From Cupriavidus sp. U2 (GTDB lineage: Bacteria; Pseudomonadota; Gammaproteobacteria; Burkholderiales; Burkholderiaceae), in the NCBI RefSeq assembly GCF_009663685.2, contig NZ_RCOG02000031.1, positions 1-64,000 of the forward strand: DNA of 64,000 nt, in the 5' to 3' direction. The position numbers were made by a program, and so were the translations under genes. Positions 17,147-26,570 of the stretch are shown here, one piece after another. Positions within the stretch are counted from its first letter, which is position 1. Every line of letters begins with the position of its first letter. The notes below the pieces were generated by a model, which ran no database searches, was not told the origin of the DNA, and worked only from the letters and a program-made list of their open reading frames with translations.

Positions 17147-17776
17147 ATGGCCGCCATGACCACAGAGCTATCTCCCGCCCGCCGCTACCGCGGCGCCGAG
17201 GCCGAAGAGCGCCGCGCCCAGCGGCGCGCGCAGCTGATTGCTGCCGCCGTGCAGGTCTACGGCGAGCGCGGCTACCAGAACGCCACCGTCAAGGCGGTGT
17301 GCGAAGCCGCCGGGCTGACGGAACGGTACTTCTACGAATCGTTCGCCAACAGCGAGGCATTGCTGCTGGCATCGTATGAAACGGTCACGCATCGCCTGCT
17401 TCAAACGCTGGCAAGGGCCGGGGAAGAAGCCGGCGGCAGCGGCGAACATCGCGTGCTGGCGATGCTGCGTGCCTATTTCGGGGCGCTGCAGTGCGAGCCG
17501 CGCTCGGCGCGGGTGTTCCTGGTGGAGATTCGCGGGGTCAGCCGGCTCGTGGACGAGGCGCTGGCGGTATCGCTATGCGATTTCGGCGCACTGGTGGCCC
17601 GGACGCTGCTGCCGCCCGGGGCGAAGGTGGATCCGATGCTGGCCGCCGGCGTGGCGGGCGGCATCGTCCACGTGGCGCTGTACTGGATTCGCAACGGCTA
17701 CACGCCTGACGTGGACACCGTGGCGCGCACCGCCTTGCAACTGGCGCTGGTCCTGAAGGGGCCGAACCCTGCCTAG
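17147..17776 (+). CDS. TetR-family regulator of the EthA-like unit
   Basis: A 209-residue TetR repressor. The N-terminal helix-turn-helix is AAVQVYGERGYQNATVKAVCEAAGLTERYFYESFANSEAL-like. The C-terminal ligand domain includes VFLVEIRGVSRLVDEAL. ATG 17147 has AGGGA seven bases upstream. A second ATG lies at 17156. Its likely targets are itself and the divergent monooxygenase/hydrolase pair, through the two TGACA palindromes. Its stop codon overlaps the nth stop codon on the other strand by two bases. Confidence 0.92.
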   Translation: MAAMTTELSPARRYRGAEAEERRAQRRAQLIAAAVQVYGERGYQNATVKAVCEAAGLTERYFYESFANSEALLLASYETVTHRLLQTLARAGEEAGGSGEHRVLAMLRAYFGALQCEPRSARVFLVEIRGVSRLVDEALAVSLCDFGALVARTLLPPGAKVDPMLAAGVAGGIVHVALYWIRNGYTPDVDTVARTALQLALVLKGPNPA

Positions 17777-18417
17777 ACGTTCGGTGCCGGGGTCTTCGGC
17801 CTGAACTCGCAGAGCGGCTCGATGGCGCAATGCCAGCATTCGGGCTTGCGTGCCTTGCAGACGTAGCGGCCGTGCAGGATCAGCCAGTGGTGGGCGTCGT
17901 GCAGGAATTCGGTCGGCGTGACCTTCAACAGTTTCTGTTCCACGGCATCGGGGTTCTTGCCCGGCGCCAGCCCGGTGCGGTTGGCCACGCGGAAGATATG
18001 CGTGTCGACGGCAATCGTCGGCTGGCCGAACGCCACGTTCAGGACCACGTTGGCGGTCTTGCGGCCGACGCCCGGCAACGCCTCCAGCGCCTCGCGCACG
18101 GGCGGCACCTTGCCGCCATGCTGCTCGACGAGGATCCGGCAGGTTTCCATCACGTGTTTGGCCTTGGTCTTGTAGAGACCGATCGTCTTGATGTACTCGA
18201 TCAGGCCGGGCTCGCCCAGATCGAGGATCTGCTGCGGGGTATGGGCCACCGGAAACAGCTTGCGCGTAGCCTTGTTCACGCCGACATCGGTGGCCTGGGC
18301 GGACAGCAGCACCGCGATCAGCAACTCGAACGGCGAGCTGTATTCGAGCTCCGTTTCCGGGGTGGGATTGACCTCACGCAAGGTTTCGAAAATGGCAAGG
18401 CGCTTGGCGGGATTCAT
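17773..18417 (-). CDS. nth: Endonuclease III
   Basis: DNA glycosylase and AP lyase for oxidised pyrimidines. The 214-residue protein has the helix-hairpin-helix [13 protein letters not shown] with catalytic Lys, catalytic Asp in VDTHIFRV, and the [4Fe-4S] pattern C-x6-C-x2-C-x5-C in [17 protein letters not shown]. Its ATG at 18417 overlaps the rnfB stop (ATGA), so the two are translationally coupled. It meets the TetR gene end to end. Confidence 0.97.
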   Translation of the reverse strand: MNPAKRLAIFETLREVNPTPETELEYSSPFELLIAVLLSAQATDVGVNKATRKLFPVAHTPQQILDLGEPGLIEYIKTIGLYKTKAKHVMETCRILVEQHGGKVPPVREALEALPGVGRKTANVVLNVAFGQPTIAVDTHIFRVANRTGLAPGKNPDAVEQKLLKVTPTEFLHDAHHWLILHGRYVCKARKPECWHCAIEPLCEFRPKTPAPNV

Positions 18418-19283
18418 GAGCGGGAATCGTCGTTCTTGCTGGGGTCGCCGGACGCGGTGCTGCCGTCCGGGCTTTGGCATTCCTGGCCGGGCTGGCCTGG
18501 CTGGTCGGTCAGGCCCCGTTTCGCGCGGCGCGCTTCGGCGGCATCGATCTGCGCCTGCACGGCGGGCGACACATTGTCGGTGTTGCGGGGCTGCACGGCG
18601 GCCGCCTTCTGGCGCGCGCGTTCGATGGCGGCCTGGATGATCGCCTTCTTGCGCGCCTGCGCGGCCTGTTCCGCCTCGCTGGCCGCGGCTTCGGCCTCCA
18701 GTGCTTCCAGCTTGGTCGCGGCCTTGGCGGCCAGGCGGGCATCGTTTTCCTCGCGCTCGCGCACCAGACGCACCTTGCGCGACTGATAGCGGGCGTACGC
18801 GGCATCGGCCTGTTCCTGCGACCAGGCGGCCCAGCCCGTCTTCGCGCCCGTGACCGGAATCATCGCAATGCAATCGACGGGGCAGGGAGCTACGCAGAGG
18901 TCGCAGCCGGTACACCAGTCGGGCAGCACGGTATGCATCTGCTTGGCGGCACCGACGATGGCGTCCACCGGACAAGCCTGGATGCACAGCGTGCAGCCGA
19001 TACATAGCGATTCGTCGATACGGGCCACGGCACGGGCCTGTTCGACGCCGCGCTCGGGGTCCAGCGGCTGGGGCGGGACGCCCAGCACGGCCGACAGCCG
19101 CACGATGCCCTCGGCGCCGCCCGGCGGGCAGCGGTTGCTTGCCGCCTCGCCCGCCGCCATGGCTTCGGCGTAGGGGCGGCAGCCGTCGAACCCGCATTTG
19201 GTGCATTGGGTTTGCGGCAGCAGGGCTTCAAGGCGGTCTGCCAGGCTGGCTTCGCCGGCAACGGACGAGGGGGAACGGATCAC
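18414..19283 (-). CDS. rnfB: Stand-alone RnfB-type ferredoxin protein
   Basis: A 289-residue iron-sulfur protein. The N-terminal 4Fe-4S domain has the pattern [16 protein letters not shown] ... CPPGG. Two ferredoxin clusters follow ([32 protein letters not shown]), then a long charged Ala-rich helical tail (about residues 150-260). The N-terminal membrane helix of classical RnfB is missing, and no rnfACDGE genes are nearby. Coupling to nth suggests electron supply to, or cluster support of, endonuclease III or another partner. That is inference. The GTG start at 19283 has only a weak ribosome-binding site. Confidence 0.9.
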   Translation of the reverse strand: MIRSPSSVAGEASLADRLEALLPQTQCTKCGFDGCRPYAEAMAAGEAASNRCPPGGAEGIVRLSAVLGVPPQPLDPERGVEQARAVARIDESLCIGCTLCIQACPVDAIVGAAKQMHTVLPDWCTGCDLCVAPCPVDCIAMIPVTGAKTGWAAWSQEQADAAYARYQSRKVRLVREREENDARLAAKAATKLEALEAEAAASEAEQAAQARKKAIIQAAIERARQKAAAVQPRNTDNVSPAVQAQIDAAEARRAKRGLTDQPGQPGQECQSPDGSTASGDPSKNDDSRS

Positions 19284-19474
19284 GACGGCAACACGGAATC
19301 AGGGGGACGACTGGCATCTTGCACGCCTCTGCGGACGTGTGTGCGGCAAGGATTATCCCCGATTTCGCCGCGGTGCAGAAAAGGCGATGATTCGCCGTCA
19401 CCCGAACGGGAAGAGGAGCCCGGACGAGGTGGCGGGCTGTGCCATAATCCGCGCAACTGACAGATCAGATATTC

Positions 19475-20110
19475 ATGTCGAACGAGCCAAAAACCAAGCG
19501 GGACCCCGAAGGCACGCGCCGACGCATCATGGCCGCCGCCACGGAGGAATTTGCCAAGGGCGGGCTGGCGGGTGCACGTGTCGACCAGATCGCACGCCGC
19601 GCCGAGACCAACGAGCGCATGCTCTATTACTACTACGGCAGCAAGGAAGGCCTGTTCCTGGCCGTGCTCGAAAAACAGTACGCCGAGTTTCGGGCGGCCG
19701 AGGAGCAGCTGCATATCACCGACGAAGACCCCGTGGCGGGGGTGCGCACGCTGGCCCGCTTCGTCTGGGACTGGTACTACGCGCATCCGGAGTTCATCCG
19801 GCTCGTGAACAGCGAGAACCTGCATGAGGCGCGCCATCTGAAGAAGTCGGCCCAGCTCCATCAGCTGATCAATCCGGTGGTGGACGTGCTGGCCGACATC
19901 ATCCGGCGCGGCCAGCAGCAGGGCGTGTTCCGCGACAACATCGACGTGCCGCAGTTCTACCTGACCATTTCGGCGCTGGGCTACTACGTGCTGTCGAACC
20001 GGTACACGATCAGTGCCGTCATCGGCCGCGACGTGGCCACCGAGGAAGAACACGCGCGCTTTGCCGACCTGCATACCGACATGCTGCTGTCGTACCTGAC
20101 CAATCGCTGA
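19475..20110 (+). CDS. TetR-family regulator next to phaZ
   Basis: A 211-residue TetR protein with helix-turn-helix GGLAGARVDQIARRAETNERMLYYYYGSKEGL and a C-terminal domain with ARFVWDWYYAHPEFIRLVNSENLHEARHL, typical of the RutR-like C-terminal group. The start has CTGA-CAGA-TCAG about 7 bases upstream, a possible short operator for autoregulation. It converges on phaZ with a shared hairpin between them. Its target is unknown. Confidence 0.9.
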   Translation: MSNEPKTKRDPEGTRRRIMAAATEEFAKGGLAGARVDQIARRAETNERMLYYYYGSKEGLFLAVLEKQYAEFRAAEEQLHITDEDPVAGVRTLARFVWDWYYAHPEFIRLVNSENLHEARHLKKSAQLHQLINPVVDVLADIIRRGQQQGVFRDNIDVPQFYLTISALGYYVLSNRYTISAVIGRDVATEEEHARFADLHTDMLLSYLTNR

Positions 20111-20147
20111 GACATCGCTCAGCGGCATAGCCGATCGGCCAGAAACA

Positions 20148-20178
20148 AGAACGCCCGCGAGGATCTCGCGGGCGTTCT
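20148..20178. terminator. Bidirectional hairpin between TetR and phaZ
   Basis: AGAACGCCCGCGAG pairs exactly with CTCGCGGGCGTTCT around GAT. The T-run is short, but the stem is 14 pairs and sits between two convergent genes. Confidence 0.7.
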
Positions 20179-20212
20179 GCCATGCCGGCCCCCGGGCGGG
20201 GCCCGGCTACGC

Positions 20213-21451
20213 TCAGTACTTGCGAATGAAGTCGCGCAGTTCCGGGTAGATATTCTCGCGCCAGCGGCGGCCCGAGAAGATCCCGTAGTGGCCGCACTTC
20301 GGCGCGGTGATGTGTTGCTTGCGCGTTTTCGGAATGCCGGCGCACAGGTCGTGCGCGGCGGCCGTCTGGCCCGCGCCCGAGATGTCGTCGAGTTCGCCTT
20401 CGATGGTCAGCAGCGCCGTGCCCTTGATGTCCTGCGGGCGCACCGGGTCGCCGTCGATTTCCCACGTGCCGTTGGCCAGGCGGAATTCCTGGAACACTTC
20501 GCGGATCGTGTCGAGGTAGTACTCGGCGGCCATGTCCAGCACCGCGTTGTATTCGTCGTAGAAGCGCACGTGCGCTTCGGCGTCGTCGGCGTCGCCCTCG
20601 ATCAGGCTCAGGTAATAGTCATAGTGCGACGACAGATGGCGGTCCGGATTCATCGCCACGAAGCCGGCGTGCTGCAGGAAGCCCGGATAGACCTTGCGGC
20701 CATGGCCCGGATAATTCGCCGGCACCGTGTAGATGACGTTGTTCTCGAACCACTCGAACGACTTGTTGGTGGCCAGGGAGTTGACCGACGTCGGGCTCTT
20801 GCGCGCATCGATCGGGCCACCCATCATCGTCATCGTGCGCGGCGTCTTTTCGCCGGCCGACGCCATCAGCGAGATCGCGGCCAGCACCGGGACGGTGGGC
20901 TGGCAGACCGAAATCACGTGCAGCTTGTCGGCGCCGATATGCCGGATGAATTCCTGGATGTAGTAGATGTAGTCGGCCAGGTGGAACGCGCCTTCCTCGG
21001 CCGGCACCATGCGGGCATCGACCCAGTCGGTCACGTAGACCTTGTGGTCCTGCAGCAGCGTGCGCACGGTGTCGCGCAGCAGCGTGGCATGGTGGCCCGA
21101 CAGCGGCGCGCAGACCAGCACCACCGGCTCGTCCTTGAGCAGCTTGATGGTCTCGGGGTCGTCGGCATACCGCTTGAACCGCACCAGCTTGCAGAACGGC
21201 TTTTCCAGCACGGTCTGTTCGACGATGGGGATCTCGCGGCCATTCGAGCGCACGCTCTTGATGCCGAACTCCGGCTTCTCGTATTCCTTGCCGAGCCGGT
21301 ACAGCAGCTCGTATCCCGCAGCCATCCGGGGCGCGCCCGGGATCAGCGAAAGGGGACTGAGGGGATTTGTAAACGTCTTGGCGGTCGCCTGGGCCCACGC
21401 GGTCAGCGGGTTCAGCATCGAACGCTGGAATTCATGCAGTTGGTAAAGCAT
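20213..21451 (-). CDS. phaZ: Intracellular polyhydroxyalkanoate depolymerase
   Basis: Mobilises stored poly-3-hydroxybutyrate granules. The 412-residue protein matches the PhaZ1 type of Cupriavidus necator. The nucleophile is a cysteine, Cys183 in SVCQPTVPVL instead of a Ser lipase box, with the acid in EGELDDISG and His in GHYGIFSGRRW. It has no signal peptide, consistent with action on cytoplasmic granules. The start MLYQLHEFQRSMLNPL is typical. No phaC or phaP is in the window. Confidence 0.96.
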   Translation of the reverse strand: MLYQLHEFQRSMLNPLTAWAQATAKTFTNPLSPLSLIPGAPRMAAGYELLYRLGKEYEKPEFGIKSVRSNGREIPIVEQTVLEKPFCKLVRFKRYADDPETIKLLKDEPVVLVCAPLSGHHATLLRDTVRTLLQDHKVYVTDWVDARMVPAEEGAFHLADYIYYIQEFIRHIGADKLHVISVCQPTVPVLAAISLMASAGEKTPRTMTMMGGPIDARKSPTSVNSLATNKSFEWFENNVIYTVPANYPGHGRKVYPGFLQHAGFVAMNPDRHLSSHYDYYLSLIEGDADDAEAHVRFYDEYNAVLDMAAEYYLDTIREVFQEFRLANGTWEIDGDPVRPQDIKGTALLTIEGELDDISGAGQTAAAHDLCAGIPKTRKQHITAPKCGHYGIFSGRRWRENIYPELRDFIRKY

Positions 21452-21617
21452 GCCGGTACCTGTCTAGCCTTTCTTGTCGCGAGTGCTTGTCGCGCAACGG
21501 ATTATGCCCGCAATCGAACGATCGTGCTTTGCAGCATACGCTTCCAAATTACGCCGGCAAGCGGGGAAGACAATAGGACATTGGCGCTAAATCTGGATGA
21601 CACCGACTGACAATGAC

Positions 21618-21655
21618 AAAAAAGGCGACCCGAGTGGCCTCCAGGTCGCCTTTTG
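21618..21655 (-). terminator. Rho-independent terminator of tyrB
   Basis: AAAAGGCGACC and GGTCGCCTTTT pair around a 13-base loop, with A/T runs on both sides. It lies 29 bases after the tyrB stop codon on the minus strand. Confidence 0.85.
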
Positions 21656-21683
21656 CCGTTGACGCCGGGTCAGGTGTTGCTTT

Positions 21684-22880
21684 TTAGTACACGGCCGCGA
21701 TGGCGTTGACCACGGCGTCGATGTTGCGGCTGTTCAGCGCCGCCACGCAGATGCGGCCGGTGCCGACGGCGTAGATGCCGTGCTCGGTGCGCAGGCGGTC
21801 CACCTGCGCCGAGGTCAGGCCCGAGTACGAGAACATGCCGCGCTGGGCCTTCACGAACGAGAAGTCGCCCGGCACACCCTTGGCCGCCAGCTTGTCCACC
21901 AGTGCGTTGCGCATCAGCTTGATGCGGTCGCGCATTTCGGCCAGTTCCTGCTCCCACATGGCGCGCAGTTCCGGGCTGTTCAGCACGGTAGCCACCACGG
22001 TGCCGCCGTGGGTCGGCGGGTTGGAGTAGTTCGTGCGGATCACGCGCTTGATCTGCGACAGCACGCGCTGGGCTTCGTCCTTGCCCGTGGTGACGATCGA
22101 CAGCGCGCCCACGCGCTCGCCGTACAGCGAGAAGCTCTTCGAGAACGAACTCGACACGAAGAACGGCAGGCCCGATTCCGCAAACAGGCGCACGGCGGCG
22201 CCGTCCGGCTCGATGCCTTCGGCAAAGCCCTGGTAGGCCATGTCCAGGAACGGGATCAGGTTGCGTTCCTTGACCAGTTCCACCACCTGCTTCCACTGGG
22301 CGTCGTTCAGGTCCACGCCGGTCGGGTTGTGGCAGCACGCGTGCAGCACGACGATCGTGTTGGCCGGGTACGACTTCAGCGATTCCACCATGCCGGCGAA
22401 GTTCAGGCCGTGCGACGGGGCATCGTAGTAGGCGTAGTTGACCACCGGGAAACCGGCGGATTCGAACAGCGCGCGGTGGTTTTCCCAGCTCGGATCGCTG
22501 ATGGCGACCGATGCGTCCGGGTACAGGCGCTTCAGGAAGTCGGCGCCGATCTTCAGGGCGCCCGTGCCGCCAAGTGCCTGAGCCGTCACGACGCGGCCTT
22601 CGGTAATGAGGGCCGAATCCTGGCCGAACAGCAGGGTCTGCACGGCCTGGTCGTAGGCGGCGATGCCTTCGATCGGCAGGTAGCCGCGCGGGGTGGCGCT
22701 GGTCAGGCGGGCCTTTTCGGCTTCCTGCACGGCGCGCAGCAGCGGAATTTTCCCTTCGTCGGTGAAGTACACGCCAACGCCCAGATTCACCTTGGTGGCA
22801 CGGGTATCGGCATTGAATGCTTCATTCAGGCCCAGAATCGGGTCGCGCGGGGCCATCTCGACGGCAGAAAACAAACTCAT
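21684..22880 (-). CDS. tyrB: Aromatic-amino-acid aminotransferase
   Basis: PLP-dependent class I aminotransferase of 398 residues, interconverting aromatic or dicarboxylic amino acids and oxo-acids. It shows NLGVGVYFTDEGKIP, the cofactor-pocket ISDPSWENHRALFESAGF, CCHNPTGVDLN, and PLP Lys in SSSFSKSFSLYGERVG. C-terminal substrate Arg is in GTGRICVAALN. Aspartate aminotransferase activity cannot be excluded from sequence. It is divergent from uvrB. Confidence 0.93.
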   Translation of the reverse strand: MSLFSAVEMAPRDPILGLNEAFNADTRATKVNLGVGVYFTDEGKIPLLRAVQEAEKARLTSATPRGYLPIEGIAAYDQAVQTLLFGQDSALITEGRVVTAQALGGTGALKIGADFLKRLYPDASVAISDPSWENHRALFESAGFPVVNYAYYDAPSHGLNFAGMVESLKSYPANTIVVLHACCHNPTGVDLNDAQWKQVVELVKERNLIPFLDMAYQGFAEGIEPDGAAVRLFAESGLPFFVSSSFSKSFSLYGERVGALSIVTTGKDEAQRVLSQIKRVIRTNYSNPPTHGGTVVATVLNSPELRAMWEQELAEMRDRIKLMRNALVDKLAAKGVPGDFSFVKAQRGMFSYSGLTSAQVDRLRTEHGIYAVGTGRICVAALNSRNIDAVVNAIAAVY

Positions 22881-22982
22881 TTGGGATCTCGTGGTCAGCT
22901 GTGTAAGAAAACGGAGGGCGTAGAATGCTTCGAACTGCGCTGTGGCTGCGGCGGCACCGGCGACGGGCTCCTGACTGACTTC

Positions 22983-22998
22983 CTGTCAATCCTGACAG
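22983..22998 (+). promoter_or_regulatory. LexA (SOS) box upstream of uvrB
   Basis: CTGTCAATCCTGACAG fits the CTGT-N8-ACAG LexA consensus exactly and is a perfect inverted repeat (CTGTCA, ATCC, TGACAG). A further CCTGACAG half-site lies at 23001-23008. It is 112 bases before the uvrB start. Confidence 0.78.
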
Positions 22999-23110
22999 AA
23001 CCTGACAGTATCCCTTCGGCAAACTATGGCCAACCGGGCTTGAACCGATCCGCGCAACCCCCAGATTCTAGCGTATCCCGCCAGTTTCCCTCAGGTTTTT
23101 CCCTACGTTT

Positions 23111-25204
23111 ATGACGAATCTCGCTGAAGTCGCCCCGCCCCTGGACGAAGACAAATTCGTCACGTTTCCGGGCTCGCCGTTCCAGCTGTACCAGCCGTAT
23201 CCGCCCGCCGGCGACCAGCCCGAGGCGATCCGGCAACTGGTGGAGGGCATCGAGGACGGCCTGTCGTTCCAGACGCTGCTGGGCGTGACCGGCTCGGGCA
23301 AGACCTTCACGATGGCCAATGTGATCGCCAGGATGGGCCGGCCGGCTATCGTATTTGCGCCAAACAAGACGCTGGCGGCGCAGTTGTATTCGGAATTCCG
23401 CGAATTTTTCCCGCGCAACGCGGTGGAATACTTCGTCAGCTACTACGACTACTACCAGCCTGAGGCCTATGTGCCGCAGCGGGACCTGTTCATCGAAAAG
23501 GACTCGTCGATCAACGAGCATATCGAGCAGATGCGGCTGTCGGCCACCAAGAGCCTGCTGGAGCGGCGCGACACGATCATCGTGGCAACCGTGTCGGCGA
23601 TCTACGGTATCGGCAATCCGAGCGAATACCACCGGATGATTTTGACGCTGCGTACCGGCGACAAGCTGAGCCAGCGCGACGTGATCGCGCGGCTGATCGC
23701 CATGCAGTACACGCGCAACGAGACCGATTTCCAGCGCGGCACGTTTCGCGTGCGCGGCGACACGCTCGACATCTTCCCGGCCGAGCATGCCGAGATGGCC
23801 GTGCGTGTGGAGCTGTTCGACGACGAGGTGGATTCGCTGCAGTTCTTCGACCCGCTGACGGGCCGGGTCCGTCAGAAGATTCCGCGCTTCACCGTCTACC
23901 CGTCGAGCCACTACGTGACGCCGCGCGAGACCGTGCTGCGGGCGATCGAGGACATCAAGGTTGAGCTGCGCGAGCGGCTCGACTTCTTCTACAAGGAAAA
24001 CCGGCTGGTCGAGGCGCAGCGGCTGGAGCAGCGCACGCGTTTCGACCTGGAAATGCTGTCGGAGCTGGGCTTCTGCAAGGGCATCGAGAACTATTCGCGC
24101 CACCTTTCGGGCGCCAAGCCGGGCGAGCCGCCGCCGACGCTGGTGGACTACCTGCCGCCCGACGCGCTGATGTTCCTGGATGAATCGCACGTGCTGATCG
24201 GCCAGTTGAACGGCATGTACAACGGCGACCGGGCGCGCAAGACCACGCTCGTGGAGTACGGCTTCCGGTTGCCGTCGGCGCTGGACAACCGGCCGCTGAA
24301 GTTCGAGGAATACGAGCGCAAGATGCGCCAGGCGGTCTTCGTGACCGCCACCCCGGCGAACTACGAGAAGGAGCACGCCGGGCAGGTGGTGGAGCAGGTG
24401 GTGCGGCCGACCGGCCTGGTCGACCCGATCATCCACGTGCGGCCCGCCACCACGCAGGTGGACGACCTGCTCAGCGAGATCCACCTGCGGCTGCAGGCCG
24501 GCGAGCGTGTGCTGGTGACCACGCTGACCAAGCGCATGGCCGAGCAGCTGACCGAGTTCCTGTCCGAAAACGGCATCAAGGTGCGCTACCTGCATTCGGA
24601 CATCGATACGGTCGAGCGCGTGGAAATCATCCGCGACCTGCGTCTGGGCACGTTCGACGTCCTGGTGGGGATCAACCTGCTGCGCGAGGGACTGGATATT
24701 CCGGAAGTGTCGCTGGTGGCCATCCTCGATGCCGACAAGGAAGGCTTCCTGCGTGCGGAGCGATCGCTGATCCAGACCATCGGGCGGGCCGCCCGTAACG
24801 TCAATGGCACCGCGATTCTCTACGGCGACCGCATGACCGATTCGATGCGGGTGGCGATCCAGGAAACCGAGCGCCGCCGCGCCAAGCAGATCGCGCACAA
24901 CGAGGCCCATGGCATTACGGCGCGCGGCGTGGTCAAGCGGATCAAGGACATCATCGATGGCGTTTACGACGCCGACGAGGTCAAGGCCGAGCTGACCGCC
25001 GCGGCGGAACGCGCGAAATACGAGGATATGAGCGAAAAGCAGGTGGCCAAGGAAATCAAGCGTCTGGAGAAGCAGATGCTCGACCACGCCAAGAACCTGG
25101 AGTTCGAAAAGGCGGCGCAGGTACGCGACCAGCTCGCCAAGCTGCGTGCGCAGGTGTTCGGGGCCGGCGCCGAAGGCGACCATCTGCTGCCGCCGTCAAG
25201 CTGA
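23111..25204 (+). CDS. uvrB: Excinuclease ABC subunit B
   Basis: DNA-damage recognition helicase of nucleotide excision repair, working with UvrA and UvrC. The 697-residue protein has Walker [11 protein letters not shown], the damage-probing beta-hairpin region [31 protein letters not shown], helicase motif [11 protein letters not shown], and the C-terminal UVR domain ([23 protein letters not shown]). A LexA box upstream indicates SOS induction. Confidence 0.98.
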   Translation: MTNLAEVAPPLDEDKFVTFPGSPFQLYQPYPPAGDQPEAIRQLVEGIEDGLSFQTLLGVTGSGKTFTMANVIARMGRPAIVFAPNKTLAAQLYSEFREFFPRNAVEYFVSYYDYYQPEAYVPQRDLFIEKDSSINEHIEQMRLSATKSLLERRDTIIVATVSAIYGIGNPSEYHRMILTLRTGDKLSQRDVIARLIAMQYTRNETDFQRGTFRVRGDTLDIFPAEHAEMAVRVELFDDEVDSLQFFDPLTGRVRQKIPRFTVYPSSHYVTPRETVLRAIEDIKVELRERLDFFYKENRLVEAQRLEQRTRFDLEMLSELGFCKGIENYSRHLSGAKPGEPPPTLVDYLPPDALMFLDESHVLIGQLNGMYNGDRARKTTLVEYGFRLPSALDNRPLKFEEYERKMRQAVFVTATPANYEKEHAGQVVEQVVRPTGLVDPIIHVRPATTQVDDLLSEIHLRLQAGERVLVTTLTKRMAEQLTEFLSENGIKVRYLHSDIDTVERVEIIRDLRLGTFDVLVGINLLREGLDIPEVSLVAILDADKEGFLRAERSLIQTIGRAARNVNGTAILYGDRMTDSMRVAIQETERRRAKQIAHNEAHGITARGVVKRIKDIIDGVYDADEVKAELTAAAERAKYEDMSEKQVAKEIKRLEKQMLDHAKNLEFEKAAQVRDQLAKLRAQVFGAGAEGDHLLPPSS

Positions 25205-25311
25205 GGGAAGACCTGATCGGCCCCCGATGGGCATGGTGCGCCACGGCATCCTATAGTGATTAGGCAATCCGCCCAGCGCGGGACGCCCGATCACGAACCA
25301 GGGAGTGTGCC

Positions 25312-25533
25312 ATGGTGACACAGTTCGAATATGGTGGTTATACGGTCGTTGCCCGTGCCGTTGCGCATGCGGGCGGCGGTTTCGCCGGGGTACTGACCAT
25401 TTCCGATGCGTTCGGCGAACCCGGCGGGCCCACGTTTGAAACCGAGACCGGCTCGGCCGATACGCCAGAGGCAGCCCTTGCGCTGGCGGAAGCCGAAGCC
25501 ATGCGGACAATAGATGCCGGCGAGGTGAGCTGA
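25312..25533 (+). CDS. Small orphan protein A (73 residues)
   Basis: A short soluble protein starting MVTQFEYGGYTVVARAV, with GGGAG before its ATG. It looks like a few beta strands followed by an Ala/Glu-rich helix (DTPEAALALAEAEAMRTIDAG). I recognise no characterised family. Its layout (strands, then a PxxA helix) resembles the next small gene at 25589, suggesting distant paralogy. Confidence 0.7.
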   Translation: MVTQFEYGGYTVVARAVAHAGGGFAGVLTISDAFGEPGGPTFETETGSADTPEAALALAEAEAMRTIDAGEVS

Positions 25534-25588
25534 AACCGAATCAGCCCCCAATCACACCCGAAGAAGGCCGGCACGCCAGGAGACACTG

Positions 25589-25828
25589 ATGTCCTATAGC
25601 AGTGAATGGAAAAAGAGGGTTTTCGAAACGCACGAGATCCAGGTACTGGTGAAACCCCGGTCGCCCATCGAATGGGACTACACGGTACGCGTGTGCCGCA
25701 AGGGCACGAACATTCGCGCGGCCGACACGCTGGTGGAAACTTCGCCGACGTCAGAGCACTACAAGTCGCCCACCGACGCCGAGGCAGCCGGGTTCGCGCG
25801 CGGCAAGCTGCTGGCCGAGCGGCTGTAG
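25589..25828 (+). CDS. Small orphan protein B (79 residues)
   Basis: A short basic protein starting MSYSSEWKKRVFETHEIQVLV behind AGGAGA. It has two or three predicted strands (IQVLVKP, WDYTVRVCRKG, TLVETS) and a C-terminal helix (SPTDAEAAGFARGKLLAERL). Its function is unknown. It follows small protein A by 55 bases and precedes the phosphatase by 64 bases, so the three may be co-transcribed. Confidence 0.7.
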   Translation: MSYSSEWKKRVFETHEIQVLVKPRSPIEWDYTVRVCRKGTNIRAADTLVETSPTSEHYKSPTDAEAAGFARGKLLAERL

Positions 25829-25892
25829 CCGCTGGCGACGCTATCGCCTGGCGTAGGTTTTCGACGGTGTGCGTGACGGTAAAATCGCGTCG

Positions 25893-26372
25893 ATGAAAAA
25901 ATACGCCGTTCTGATGTGCTGCATGGGCAACATCTGCCGCTCTCCAACGGCGGAGGGCGTGCTGCGCGCCAAGCTTGAGGCCGCCGGCCTGTCCGATCGG
26001 GTTGAACTGGACTCCGCAGGTACCCATGGCTACCACGTTGGCCGGGCGCCCGACGCCCGCAGTCAGCGCGCGGCGTTGCAGCGCGGCTATGACCTCTCCG
26101 CGCTGCGGGCCCGTCAGGTGGACGTGGCCGACTTCGATCGCTTCGATCTTGTGCTGGCCATGGACCTGGAGAACATGGCCGGGCTACGCCGGCTGCTTCC
26201 CGGGGTCAGCGCCGACAAGCTGCGCCTGCTGATGAGCTTTGCCACGCGTTATCGGGTCGAGGAAGTGCCGGACCCGTACTATGGCGAAGGTGACGGCTTC
26301 GAGCGCGTGCTGGACTACATCGAGGATGCCTGCGACGGCGTGATCGACATGCTGCGGCGCCAACTGGCCTGA
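25893..26372 (+). CDS. Low-molecular-weight protein-tyrosine-phosphatase family protein
   Basis: A 159-residue phosphatase with the P-loop MCCMGNICRSPTAEG (C-x5-R, general CX5RS) near the N-terminus and the general-acid Asp in VPDPYYGEGDGF. Proteins of this class dephosphorylate tyrosine or arginine residues and are often tied to capsule or stress control, but this copy lies near no tyrosine kinase or exopolysaccharide genes. The start MKKYAVLMCC is placed at ATG 25893. A terminator-like hairpin follows. Confidence 0.93.
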   Translation: MKKYAVLMCCMGNICRSPTAEGVLRAKLEAAGLSDRVELDSAGTHGYHVGRAPDARSQRAALQRGYDLSALRARQVDVADFDRFDLVLAMDLENMAGLRRLLPGVSADKLRLLMSFATRYRVEEVPDPYYGEGDGFERVLDYIEDACDGVIDMLRRQLA

Positions 26373-26398
26373 GCCGGACTACCGGAATTGCCTGATAT

Positions 26399-26441
26399 GC
26401 CATGCGGGAAATCAAGCCGGCGGGCTTTGCATGGCCGTTTT
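26399..26441 (+). terminator. Terminator-like hairpin after the phosphatase gene
   Basis: GCCATGC pairs with GCATGGC, with an inner AAGCC/GGCTT stem. CGTTTTC follows. It separates the phosphatase from the isc operon promoter. Confidence 0.55.
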
Positions 26442-26499
26442 CCGACGCCGCGCCGGCGGGATCGTTATGGGGCGTGGAATAGTGCGTTGCGGGATGGGG

Positions 26500-26531
26500 T
26501 ACTTGACTGATTTAGTCGGGATATCTTAAAC
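26500..26531 (+). promoter_or_regulatory. isc promoter with type 1 IscR site
   Basis: TTGACT at 26503-26508 can serve as -35, with a poor -10 (TTAAAC) 17 bases on. GACT-GATTT-AGTC overlaps the -35 and fits the core of the type 1 IscR site (GACT-N5-AGTC, flanked by AT-rich ends), so [2Fe-2S]-IscR would repress its own operon. Confidence 0.7.
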
Positions 26532-26570
26532 TCGAGCGAAATTCTCAAGTATTCCCTCTCCCCGAGCATC

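Noticed and set aside
19457-19468. CTGA-CAGA-TCAG before the second TetR gene as a firm operator
   Set aside because: The arms are only four bases long, so chance is likely. It is mentioned only as a possibility in that gene's entry.
23024-25183. 719-codon open frame on the strand opposite uvrB
   Set aside because: High-GC codon bias keeps antisense frames open. It lacks a recognisable domain and lies fully inside uvrB.
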